DNA of 64,000 nucleotides from Xiphydria camelus (lineage: Eukaryota; Arthropoda; Insecta; Hymenoptera; Xiphydriidae), in assembly GCA_963678675.1 (NCBI GenBank), contig OY783200.1:21404190-21468189 (forward strand), in the 5' to 3' direction. Of this stretch, positions 53,153-64,000 are shown in pieces. Below the pieces are notes generated by a model that had not been told where the DNA came from, ran no database searches, and saw only the letters and a list, made by a program, of their open reading frames with translations. The first letter of the stretch is position 1. The number at the start of each line of letters is the position of its first letter. The translations under genes and the position numbers were made by a program.

Positions 53153-53831
53153 TACAGTGGGAAATTGTACCTATCTGTGCGGTCATAAATCAAATTTGTA
53201 AAGGAAGGCACGAGTCAAGAGTAATTGTTGTTTGGTACTCGGGAGGGATTGGAAAATAGTCTGGTATAACGCTTTCATCGTTCTCGGACAAAAACACGGC
53301 CGCCCGATCAGTCCGATTTTTATCGTTACTTGACAAATACGTTCATTCTCAATTCTATTGAAACTCCAGGCGTTTTATTGTATTTCCCGGCATTTCCCGG
53401 CTAAAATAATATATGTGTAAGGAAGACAAGCATGTGTAGTTTTTTAATCAGGCATAATTGGACTCCACTTTGCTCCACTTTTTAAGGAAAAGAATTTTAA
53501 ATATGTAATACCGAGTTCACAAAACCAGCCAGAGATCATAATTTTCAAACAGTTAATGGACTTAAACCAAATTCGGTATAGGAGATTTTGTGGGTCACTG
53601 ATCACGAATCTGAAGTCAGATTTCAAAAATTCAAAGTTTACCAAATTTGGCGTGAATCCATCGATTTTCGAAAATCTCGTCCGCCATATTGGATCCGCCA
53701 TCTTGAATTTTTAAAATCTGACTTCAGATTCGTGATCAGCGACCCAAAAAAACCCCTATACCGAATTTGGTTTAAGTTGAATAAGCCATTAAGAATTTTG
53801 TCCTCCTAATTCAAGGAAATTTCCCACTGTA
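53153..53831. mobile_element. 679-bp non-autonomous element, possibly Transib-like
   Basis: The ends tacagtgggaaatt and aatttcccactgta are perfect inverted repeats. CGGCG is duplicated exactly on both sides (53148-53152 and 53832-53836). Copy 1 of the duplication has the uninterrupted site (aagaacggcggttcaag near 41775), so this is a true insertion. A 5-bp GC-rich target duplication and a cacagtg-like terminus are features of the Transib superfamily (family knowledge); the assignment is inference. The interior holds aatggcggatcc-type palindromes and no transposase. Confidence 0.78.
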
Positions 53832-53883
53832 CGGCGGTTCAAGTTGAACCAGCCTTGAACTTATATTGAACAAGTGGGACTTA

Positions 53884-55008
53884 GTTATTCAGTATTACTT
53901 TTTCTTAATAGTGTAAATACAAATGTAGGTATTGCACTTCAGTGTTTAATAAATTGGTCAATATTTAACGGTAGGTTCTGAAATTGAAATATGTGCATAG
54001 GAATTTCACAAAAATACATGTTTTCACAACCAGTACCATTGCAGTTACATTGCAGTTTCACACTTAAAAACTCTAATAAACTGCAAGAGAATTATATTCA
54101 AGCTGCATATATAATATAATATGCTACATTCTATTGAAATGTTGTATAGGTACCTATTCTTTATCAGGAATATATATGTTTATACCTATCTATGAAATAT
54201 TATATAGCTAGCTATACATGTAGAAAAATATTCATGTATTGTAAATATATGTACGTGTATTTGAATAATAATATGTAATAAATTGGAATAACATTTATAG
54301 TGCTGGCGTTAAGTGACAATTCGTTTAAATTTCTTTGCAGTCTTCGAGCTAGTCGCTGTTATTTTTCACTTCAGAGATTTTTCTTGAAGTTGTAAATTTA
54401 AATACTTAATTCTTATGAACATTTTTTTGCGGCTAAATTCATAGATGACATCTGTATCATCTGTTTCGCATTTTTTTGAAAGAAAGCGTGCTGTTCTTTT
54501 AACAATATTCTTCCCACTCCTAATTCTCTTCTTCCCATGATATTTATTAAATTGTTCTTCTAACTGTTTAACCGAATGAAAGAAAAAATCGGAAGTTTCA
54601 ATGAGTCCCCCAAAGGAAAGATATTGCAACCACGAAGGAATTTGCTGGTGATTAACATCCTTCGTGTGGCTTCCGATATCTGGCCCCTCTTTTAAGAATT
54701 TTTGAACAGACGTTTTTCCCTGTTTCATTGAACTTAAAGAAGAACAAGCACTGACCGTGTCAGAATCGTCAGTGACATCATTTTCTCGTGCAGCAGGACG
54801 TTCGATATTTACTGCTACCCCTTCGCGGTTTTAAGAACAGAAGCAAATATAAATTCTGTTTCTTCCAGCGAATTAGTATTACCAGTTTTGGAGATGTGAC
54901 AGCCTTTTCCCAATTTCAAATCCTACAGTTAAATATTGACCAATTTGTTAAACACTGAAGTGCAATACCTATAAATACACTATTAAGAACAAGTAATACT
55001 GGACAACT
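53884..55008. mobile_element. DNA transposon with about 110-bp TIRs and transposase remnant
   Basis: The left terminal repeat (from gttattcagtattacttttt to about 53990) is the inverted copy of the right one (about 54911-55008, ending agtaatactggacaac). The arms share tattgcacttcagtgtttaa and gtcaatatttaac. Between them lies a minus-strand transposase-like fragment. A relic of the same insertion remains in the paralogous place at 41820-41950. Confidence 0.75.
54366..54828 (-). pseudogene. Transposase C-terminal fragment (P/THAP-like, tentative)
   Basis: An open frame of about 154 codons (first Met at 54728) ends at 54366. It contains IPSWLQYLSFGGLIETSDFF followed by VKQLEEQFNKYHG and FSRKKMFIRIKYLNLQLQEK. 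The GGLIxPS-like phrase followed by a short helical region is reminiscent of the C-terminal part of P-element/THAP9-type transposases. It is far too short for a full transposase (usually over 600 residues) and no catalytic core is visible, so it is a remnant. Confidence 0.5.
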
Positions 55009-55013
55009 GTGTT

Positions 55014-57153
55014 GTATCAGCTGCTCGTACATTCTGAGCTACGTCAGAGCCTATCCCTTCTAGTGCGACCTGGCTGAAGTGAGGCAACCGTTTATTTAAG
55101 TGACTGTGGGCTCCTTTGCCCTCACGAGGTTTATCAATATTTTCCTTGCGGTTTCTCGACGACGGATTCTGCTAGGTCCGATCGTTTGTTCTCGAAACGA
55201 AAGAAAGCAGGGTAAAATGGAACATTCGAGTTGGCCCCTGATTACCGTGAGTACTAATGGAAAGCAGGGGCCAGTGGAAAAATCCCGCTTTACTCTGCCT
55301 TCCACTACGAAAGAGAGATTCATTTTGAGATAGAAATGGTCGAATTTGAGAACTGGTCCAACGCAGATGCCGCCTCCCAGCACGTCGCTCATGCGACATC
55401 CTGGGGCCCCTGGAAAGCCGACTAATTTTTCACTTCCGGAGCCATCGCTGTCGCTTCCGTTCGATTAGGCGTCGCGAGCGTTATCAACGCTCGGGCGGAT
55501 CTTCTCTCGTCGCCGCACGCACGCCTCGTTGGGAGCCGTTAATCGTCGCCGATAAAGACCCTTTAGGCCCAAGATAAGTGCCGACTTTCAGGCGATAAGT
55601 GCTCCGATGATACGTTTGTCAGATCGCGCCGCGCAATTTGTCACTTTAACGCCAAGGGAGGTAGAGATAAAGGGGCTGGAGGGGGGACGGATATATGTAT
55701 ATATTAAACGCGTTATAGGCCCTATACACCGGCGAACAAATTGCACAACAGAGTTTGTTTCGCAAAGAAATGTATAGTGTATGGTCTTGTTTGACGTGCT
55801 GCGCAACGAGTTGCAGAAATTCAAAATTGTTTGAAATTAGTTGTACAACGAGCGGCGTTGTGCAATTATTGCGTCGTGTATGGGCTTTCTTGCGACGCCA
55901 GAGTTGCTCCCTCTGAACGAACAGCGCTCTTAGGCGTTCAGCCGGAGTCGCTCTTTCCGAGCGAACAACACCTTTAGTCGCCGTTCATTTGTTATCAGTA
56001 ACTGCCCAATAATGCCTATTAAATCGTCCATTTTCGAGGTGCTTTGACGCAATTCATTTCGCGATGTTATCGTATGTACCTACACGACGGAAAGCTACTG
56101 GAGTTTGCATAAACTTGCGTATAGTGTATGGACAGCCTTTTTTGCACAACGTTAGTTTGGCAATTTGTTCGCACTTGCGTATACTGTACGGACGACCTTG
56201 TTTGCACAGCGTTAGTTTGCGCAATTTGTTGTACAACGTTAGTTTGCGCAACTTGTACGCAGGTGTATGGAGCCTATTACAGCGTGGTCGTTCTCGCGCG
56301 TGCGATATATGCAATATGTATGGATCTGTTGGGAGAGGGAAAAAGAAAGAGGAAAGAGAGATAGAGAACGACTAGAATTGTTGATATGGAGCGGAACCTC
56401 CCTCTTCAAGCCGTTTCCCACTTCCCATCTCCCGCAGTCGTTTCACGGCGTCGTAAGAGAAATGGAAGACGGGGTGCGTTTAGGAAGCTACTCTCTGCAG
56501 AGCTCTTTGACCCGCGTGCGACGCAACGCCACACGGATCGCGTTTTCCTCGTTGGATGTTGCATTTGTCATAATTATCGCGCGATCCGTTGCCCGCCTTT
56601 TGGATTTCGCTATTTCCGGCGAACGGTAATTGCCGGCCGGAGGGAGCCACGCAATTAGCGCGGGGATTTAGCGCGGAAGAAAGTGAATTCGAAATTTCCC
56701 CGGTGATATTTTTTACCAGGCATTTAAACAATCACGATTGCATTTGTAGCAATAGAAATGCGAGCGGCGATTGATATTTATGACTTTTACGTCATGTATT
56801 CTAAATTGTGAAATATTTGTCTGTTAAATTTAATACAATGTAATATTTCTTTTAGGAATTCGTCAAGAATAGTTGGGCTCTGAATTTAATGCAATGCACC
56901 AAATCGAGATGTCAGAATGTATCTCGAGCTTAATTACACACGCAAATTAAATGACATCCCATACGCACCACGCGTGCATTTAATTAAATGCAATTCGTGT
57001 AATCGAGCTGGGAATATTTTCACGTCGAGTTCGTTATATTAAACATAACGGGATTATCTCTGCATTAAATTCAATATAATATACGCTTTAAACATCGATT
57101 AACAAATATTGTCCATTGAATTCAATGCTTGCCTTGAAATGTTCACTGTGATT
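55014..57153. repeat. Duplicated unit B, copy 2
   Basis: It matches 41955-44095 from gtatcagctgctcgtacatt to gaaatgttcactgtgattgg. Similarity ends sharply at 57153, where an unrelated sequence (ggcgctccccccgtag) begins. No gene is supported in it. Confidence 0.88.
55718..56274. mobile_element. 557-bp MITE in unit B, copy 2
   Basis: Same element, same length and same position in the unit as 42659-43215, with a few base differences. Confidence 0.8.
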
Positions 57154-57154
57154 G

Positions 57155-58290
<1,136 letters not shown>

Positions 58291-59190
58291 TATCGGTAAC
58301 AACTGAACCTGTACCTAAGCTGCAGCGGCCTTATAATTTGGACTGTGTGAGTCCACCCATACCACTACGTACTCTCAGTCTCTACGCACGGTCGAGAGCG
58401 CTAGAGTGGGGGCGACATTTCCGTCTTAAACTGGCTCGTCGAAAACCTAGAAATCTCCCCCCGTATATGGGAACATAAAGATTTTCAATGTTAAAAAACG
58501 AAAAACAAAAATAGCCCACGTCGCCCTACTTCCCCCGGCCCCAGGTACATAAACTCGGCCTTTTTCCTAATGGCAACGGGATCGATATCGCGTGGGACTC
58601 GTCGCGAAGAAACGGAGAGAACTAGAAGAGAGTACCGAGGTGCGAGGCGAGAGCAAAGCACCCTCCAAAGTGTAAAGGTTAATAACGCCCCTCGCCTCCT
58701 CCGCCGCCACTGCACGTGACATTCCCCGTAACGCCACGCGTGGCGAAGCATCCCATGGATGTGGGGTGCCTATTTTTTCTTTTTCCTCTCCGTCTCTCTC
58801 TCCTACCCTTTTTCTCTCTTTTTCGGCTCCGCTACGTCCTTCTGCCACGGTTCATCGAATTCCCGACGTTGCGGAAGAGAATCGATTTCGATTCACCCCT
58901 TCCCGCCTGCCGGAAGGGGTTACGAAGAGGCTCGTGCAAGAGAGTCTGGTCCGTGCGAAGACACCCCCGGAGAGGGGGTCAGAGTACAGAAATCACAGCC
59001 AGCTCGAAGAGTAGGACGAGGGGGGGGGGGGGGGGGAGTGCAGGGGTGTACCGCGTGCGTTTGTTGCGGGGTGCGTTTCTTCGGGGTCGTCGGGTGTCGA
59101 TCCAAATCGAGCAAGAGGTTCGATGTCGACTGCTTCTCCTTCAGGAATCTAAGATTTCTGTAAAATATTCTGCCGTGTCTATGTCTTGAA
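58291..59190. other. Stretch with no supported gene; poly-G run
   Basis: CpG-rich with a run of about 17 G at 59020-59036. The overlapping frames on both strands lack splice signals and domain features. Confidence 0.4.
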
Positions 59191-59194
59191 GTAA

Positions 59195-59400
59195 TCGTTT
59201 GTCTTCATCTTCTTCGTTATTATCTTCATCATCATCTTCTTCTACTTCTTCATCGTCTTTTCCTTATACTACTTCTTCATCCTCTTCTTCTTCTACTTCT
59301 TCCTCACCTTCTTCTTCTACTTCTCCAACATTTTCTTCTTCTACTACTCCTTCATCATCATTATCTTCTTCACCCTCTTCTATTTTTTCAAATATCATTC
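59195..59400 (+). repeat. TTC/TCT polypyrimidine tract
   Basis: About 200 bases of imperfect ttcttctacttcttcctcacc-type trinucleotide repeats. The apparent poly-serine frame is a by-product of the repeat. Confidence 0.85.
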
Positions 59401-60383
59401 CAAGCAAGCAATTAAAATAAATTGGGAAGAAAATAACCCATCCGATGTGTAGACGGAAATAATGATTTGAAATAAAACCGACTTCGAATTCAAGAATTGA
59501 CCAACAATTTATCGAACACCATTTAAGGAAAATATTGGAATAAAAGAAATCTTCCATTCGCGCCAGCGAATGCACGTGTACCGAAGATAACGACGACATT
59601 CGGGTGCACTCGTCCGTGCCATTGTTGGCCCAGGTGGGAAAGGGTTTTCAGGTCAAATTTCCAGTCGATGGAATCTGCGCTCTCGTACTCGTATATATCG
59701 GTTACCGCATTATATGTCTATTGAATTACACACGGGCGTCATTCGCGTACACACCTACAAAGAGCCGTATACCTGCGAACATACACGCTCGCACAGAGAG
59801 AGGCGCTGGAATAGGAGCCCATCACCTGGCTTCGACGAATGCATACGTTCAGGGGCTCATCGGTATACACGCCTACTAACTACGGAACGGATAGCGAGGG
59901 TAGAGGGCCGTCTAACGACCGAGTACTTTGCGAGCATTCGCGTGCATTCCGCATCGCGAGTTCTATTTCCGGCCGAGATCCGGAGTCGGTGGTACCGCGG
60001 AATGTCAAGGCTGGCCCGACCAAGTCGATAATCGCCGCGGCCTCTCTCGAATACGACGTCCTCGTTTTTTTCTCTTTCGACCGTTTCGTCAAAGACGTGA
60101 TTATTGGATCGAAAATTGAAAATTTACTTCATCAATCAATAAAGTTAGTTACCGAATTTGTGACCTTTCTTCCTAAAGGAAACTTCCCAATTAAATTAAA
60201 AGAAGTTTTGACATATCACTTCGTCGTCAATACAGCTATTGTCGAATCTAATTTTGAGATGAGTATCGAATAAAAATGTGATGCATTAAAAAAATGTTTT
60301 TTCAATTTTATAGTTTGGAAAAGTAGAGCTTGAGCACGATTTCTTCCCTTGGGCATAATTGCAAAGGTTATGAGCGGATCCAA

Positions 60384-60575
60384 GAGAAGAAAACGAAGAA
60401 GAAGATGAAGAAGGAGACGAAGACGAAGAAGAAGAAGGAGACGAAGGAGTAGACGAAGAAGGAGACGGAAAAGAAGACGTAGAAGAAGATGAAGAAGAAG
60501 ACGAAGAAGGAGACGAAGAAGATGACGAAGAAGGAGATGAACAAGAAGACGAAGAAGAAGACGAAAACAGAAAGG
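60384..60575 (+). repeat. GAAGAC/GAAGAA polypurine tract
   Basis: About 190 bases of gaagaagaagacgaagaagg-type hexamer repeats, the opposite strand type to the tract at 59195. The poly-serine frame on the minus strand is a by-product. Confidence 0.85.
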
Positions 60576-61219
60576 GAAAAAGAGCCGAATACCTATATCC
60601 GTGGGGTAAATATTTGGCGGCGCGGCCTACTTTCCGGGTCAAGGTGCGGGTCGGGCTCTTTTTAGGCCGCGCGTACTCGTAAATGCGGATCGATCCCCAC
60701 CCGCGTTCAACCCTCCGGGAGGGAGAGGAGGGCGCGTCATTCCGGCGCGGTACAGTCGCGAGGACCAACGGTCGGCGTTTTCTTTATGCAGTCGCCGCAG
60801 GAGTAAATCTCGCCGCAAGACCCGCGTCTTCCGAAGTTATGAAAATACGCTTTTGTCGGGCGCGGGGCGCGGCGTGAGCGGAAATTGTCCCATGTAATAT
60901 TCAGTCGTCGCCGAACGGCCGGGAGATCGCGTTTCCGCGCGAGCGAGAAAGGCGACAAGGGAGGGCCGGAGTGTGGTGTGTCCGCCTCCGAAGGTGTCGA
61001 GGCGATTACCGTTAGTCATGGTTCGACGGATCGCGTTGATGTCGCCTATCCGAGATTTCAGGGCCGGCGAGCAGCGCGAAATAATATTTCTCGTCTCTTA
61101 CGGGGGATCGAGATATCGCTGTGGAATGCACACGAATTATTGGACAAAAGATATAACAATTGATTCTGCTTAGAACATTTAGAAGTTTGTTTCTCTGCTT
61201 TTTTTTAAAAGCGTTTTAG

Positions 61220-61519
61220 TTCAAAGTGAAATTATGTAATCAACAAAATCGCGAAGCACTTTTGTACGCCGATTCCAAATGTGACGCATTGATAAAGAAA
61301 ATGTCGAAAGGACACAGAGATCCTGACGAATTAATGTTAGGAAGAACATTGAGAAAAGAAACGAAAATAGGGAAAGAAATTGTGAAAAAATGTATCTCGC
61401 AGGAAGTAAAACCGCAAACATTCCGTATTTCCATTTGCAATGACTACAACTTTAAAAACAAGCTCGAAGAAATACGTCAACAATTAAAATCGCGCAACAG
61501 ATCCCAAAAAGAAATTTGA
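61220..61519 (+). CDS. Unidentified coding candidate, basic coiled-coil-like exon
   Basis: A frame of about 99 codons opens right after tttttttaaaagcgttttag, a good acceptor-like tract, and ends at TGA 61519. There is no ATG near its start, which fits an internal or last exon. The protein is rich in Lys, Arg, Glu and Gln, with heptad-like runs such as NKLEEIRQQLKSRNRSQKEI and the phrase KGHRDPDELMLGRTLRKETK. It looks unlike the chance frames around it, which are Ser- or Arg-dominated. I do not recognise a family and found no partner exon on the plus strand. It could be a real 3' exon of a neighbouring gene or a captured exon. Confidence 0.35.
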   Translation, partial: FKVKLCNQQNREALLYADSKCDALIKKMSKGHRDPDELMLGRTLRKETKIGKEIVKKCISQEVKPQTFRISICNDYNFKNKLEEIRQQLKSRNRSQKEI

Positions 61520-61864
61520 TCGCCCAAAACGCGCCCCCTTCCTAAAAATCCAAAAAAAAACCTCCATTCAAATCCAAGAGAAATCCGCCGAGCCAGCGAA
61601 AAGACTGTCCACTATTTCCGCATCCCCCTCCTCCGCCCCGCCGAGAAATCCCTGCAGCGACGAACACGCGGAATCACCCAACGTCCACTTTGTCCGTCGT
61701 ACATGCAGCGGGGGCTTGTATAATACGAGTAATACGGGACGGGGGGGATGCAAGGAAATATCAGATACGCGAAATAGATACACTCGAATAACCCGACAGC
61801 GGAGCGCCGGTACTTCCGGTGTACATGCGCGTCTACTTCCCCTAACCCCTCGTCCTGCTCGATA

Positions 61865-62324
61865 TACAGGGTGTTTCGCCTAACTTGACCACCTCAAATA
61901 TCGCGGCAGTCTTTGATGATATGAAAAAGTATTGAGAGGAAAAATTGTTCGACACAAAGGGCCACAAATACTGTTACTAGAAAAGAATTATTTTCTAATT
62001 AGTTTTTTTTTTGAAATTCATGGCACGCATTTCGTGATTCTTCTCGTTCAAGGTCAAGTGAAGGTCATCATATTAACCGTTGCCGAATGTGTCCTCTTAT
62101 GAGCCGGACATGGACTGTGGTAATGAAAATATGTCGACCCATTTGAAATAATATCGATGACCTTGATATCCTGAAAAAAAAACTATAATTGGAAAATAAT
62201 TATTTTCCAGTAACACAGTATTCGCCCCTTTATATCGAACAATTTCTCCTCTCGATATACTTGTTCATATCATCAAAGACTGCCGTGATATTTGAGGTGG
62301 TCAAGTTCGGTGAAACACCCTGTA
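61865..62324. mobile_element. 460-bp hairpin MITE
   Basis: The left tacagggtgtttcgcctaac pairs with the right tgaaacaccctgta. Further inverted pairs are ccacctcaaatatcgcggca / tgccgtgatatttgaggtgg and aaaattgttcgacac / tatcgaacaatttc. tacagggtgttt is a common insect mariner/MITE terminus. Non-coding. Confidence 0.78.
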
Positions 62325-62329
62325 GGTAC

Positions 62330-63060
62330 AAGAAGCACGGACGTCGAGCGACCCGCGAGGGGACGACGATCGGGTTTCCATTCCGGGTTTGAAAATCTAA
62401 AATAGACGCGAAACGTCAGCCGGATATCGAGACGAGATTACCGTGTGCTGTGTGCAGAGAGATACGGATGCCCCCTCCATCCAAGCTATGTTCCAATCCC
62501 GACGTCGTCTTCTCTTCGTCGTTCGCAGCGTCCCCTCTCTCCGCCGGATACGGTCATCGCGTCTCGCGTTTCCGCTCCGTGGATGGGAAGGGATGACGAA
62601 GACGCTGCGAAAATCGTATTTCGCCCTCCCCTCTCTCTCTCTCTTATTCCGCCACCCTTCCGCGACGTCGACTTCGCGCTCATCGGTTATTCAGAGTGGA
62701 GGGGAAAAAACAGGAAAATTGGAGGGGTTTATTTCTTCCCCCGGAGCGAAACACGCGGGGTGCGAAAGGGTGGCTGCGCGGATACACGTTGCTTTGGTAA
62801 CGATTGTTTGACGCCTGTCGCGGTTGACTTTTTGTTTCATTCCATTTGCACGCTTCGTGGGCCGTTGGAACGGTGATGCATGGTGTGCCTGGTGCACCGT
62901 GGAAGGTGCGTCGAGATGACGAAGAATAGTGTGATTGCGCGAAGGGAGGGAGGCTTTTGTATGGAGAGGCGTCATCGGGAAACTTATTCAACCACGAATA
63001 AGAATTATACCACTTATTATGAATTTTCCACGGAAAAGATATATTTGAGATATAAAAAAG
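62330..63060. other. Stretch with no supported gene
   Basis: CpG-rich from 62400 to 62900 with overlapping stop-poor frames in several frames on both strands. None has a domain, and they disagree with each other in codon use. Confidence 0.4.
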
Positions 63061-63061
63061 A

Positions 63062-63064
<3 letters not shown>

Positions 63065-63101
<37 letters not shown>

Positions 63102-63119
63102 GTGTGTGTGTGTGTGTGT
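63065..63119 (+). repeat. (AT)n-(GT)n compound microsatellite
   Basis: About 36 bases of at repeats followed by gtgtgtgtgtgtgt. The Ile/Tyr-rich frames crossing it are artefacts. Confidence 0.9.
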
Positions 63120-63336
63120 TACGGGTAAAGTTAGAATAACGGCTAAACCTAGGATTACCCGGGTAAACTCCATAACATCCACGAGACATGGGTAAAGTTC
63201 GAAATATAATTTAAATAACACACGTTTCGGGCTTTACCCGGGTAAACCACGTTCTACCCACTGTCGCTTGGTTAAAGTTGGATACGGTAAGATATTATTC
63301 CATCATATCTTTCACCGTGTGTAGGTCGGTGAAGAA

Positions 63337-63536
63337 ATGGCAACCGAAGAGACCGGTCGTGCGCGTTTAAAACAGCGTTTTCGTAAAGCATTTCACGAGT
63401 CAGTGTCTTCAAAAAGTAGAAACAGTGTTTATTTTAATAATGAACAGTACCAGAGGAGATGCTACAGTCAGTCAAGTTGGAAAAAAAAATGCTAAAACCA
63501 AGATCACTTTACAATATCAACGTCCGAAGAGGTTTG
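63337..63536 (+). pseudogene. KRBA2-like integrase gene, 5' part (broken)
   Basis: An ATG at 63337 opens MATEETGRARLKQRFRKAFH, then VYFNNEQYQRR. The frame stops near 63493, while the conserved continuation (KKNAKTKI and a PKRFDI phrase) runs in another frame up to 63536. Sequence order and motifs resemble the N-terminal part of the KRBA2/SCAND3-type integrase-derived proteins common in insect genomes as transposon copies. At least one frameshift and an inserted MITE make it non-functional. Confidence 0.55.
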
Positions 63537-63784
63537 ATATATCGCACCCGTTACAGAACAGTGTCATAACACAAAATTGTTCAAGAGTGTGTTTTTAGTG
63601 TATTATTACTGTTCTCACATTGATATCTACCAATCAGTAAAACTGACATATTTCTAACTAGCATAGTTTCCGCGCAACGCAGTTTTACTGATTGGTAAAT
63701 CTCAATGAGAACAGTAATAATACACTAAAAACACCCCTTTGGAAAATTTCGTGCTATGACACTGTTTTGTAACGGGTGCGATAT
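63537..63784. mobile_element. Hairpin MITE inserted in the integrase-like gene
   Basis: The left arm atatcgcacccgttac continues through agtgtattattactgttctc, and the right arm ends gtaacgggtgcgatat. The arms pair over about 90 bases with the loop near 63660. On both sides the host sequence codes for adjacent parts of the same integrase-like protein, so the insertion point is defined to a few bases. Confidence 0.82.
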
Positions 63785-64000
63785 GTTCTGTTAGCGGCGT
63801 TGAAAAGCTGATCGCTGGCGTGTATCATCAAGTGAATCTAGTATAAAATATTTCGTTACAAACGACGAAATGTTTGATGTTTTGCATGATAACTATTTGG
63901 CTGTTGGACATGGTGGTAAACATCGTATGGAAAGTGAATGTAAAAAAAGTAGAAGGATATTAGATGTTATTAAATCATGTCTGCCATTGTGTGACAGGCG
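63785..64000 (+). pseudogene. KRBA2-like integrase gene, continuing past the edge (broken)
   Basis: Right of the MITE one frame reads SVSGVEKLIAGVYHQV and then stops at 63843. A shifted frame continues with YFVTNDEMFDVLHDNYLAVG, HGGKHRM and SCLPLC. The H-x-GHGG-x-RM...C-x-x-C layout is the HHCC zinc-binding region that precedes an integrase core. The catalytic core would lie beyond the right edge. The frame change shows decay. Family assignment is by motif only. Confidence 0.6.

Noticed and set aside
59199..59420. Poly-serine protein
   Set aside because: Translation of a TTC/TCT microsatellite. The same applies to the minus-strand frame at 60286-60768.
62680..63189. 169-codon minus-strand frame
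   Set aside because: It crosses an (AT)n-(GT)n microsatellite and has no coding features.

Overview
The window is eukaryotic and most likely from an insect, probably a hymenopteran such as an ant. It has short GT-AG introns alternating with multi-kilobase ones, a CpG-rich background, many small inverted-repeat transposons, and one gene recognisable as the insect GDNF-receptor-like gene Gfrl. There are no bacterial-style operons, rRNA genes or CRISPR arrays. The species assignment is inference only.

Region 1 (about 1.2-24.1 kb, minus strand) is Gfrl. Twelve exons chain with consistent splice phase at every junction, and a thirteenth, terminal exon is less certain. They encode the second half of GDNF/GAS1 domain 1, a long His/Asp/Arg-rich linker, two complete GDNF/GAS1 domains, a Ser/Thr-rich stalk and a C-terminal Cys-rich segment. 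The 5' exons (signal peptide, start of domain 1) were not found. The introns carry hairpin transposons, including two inverted copies of a roughly 960-bp element that carries a tRNA-like sequence.

Region 2 (about 24.2-38 kb) has no gene I can support. It holds many terminal-inverted-repeat elements, two large adjacent palindromes (32.36-33.35 kb), poly-G runs and a CCCCA-rich minisatellite.

Region 3 (about 38.4-57.2 kb) is a segmental duplication array. Unit A (up to about 2.3 kb) occurs three times and unit B (about 2.1 kb) twice. Every A unit carries, on the minus strand, a TATA box, a 59-codon gene for a small secreted peptide and an AATAAA signal. Two copies are intact and share exactly the same four-cysteine spacing. 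Their signal peptides are almost identical but the mature parts are very different, although the flanking DNA is still clearly alignable. The third copy is frameshifted. The duplicates also give empty-site/filled-site comparisons that date several transposon insertions, including a 679-bp element flanked by a 5-bp CGGCG duplication.

Region 4 (about 57.2-64 kb) holds AG microsatellites, two polypurine/polypyrimidine tracts, one unidentified plus-strand coding candidate (61.2 kb), more hairpin elements, and at the right edge a broken integrase-like (KRBA2-type) transposon gene interrupted by a hairpin MITE.

The most interesting signal is the array of rapidly diverging four-cysteine secreted peptide genes, which is easy to miss because each open frame is only 59 residues.
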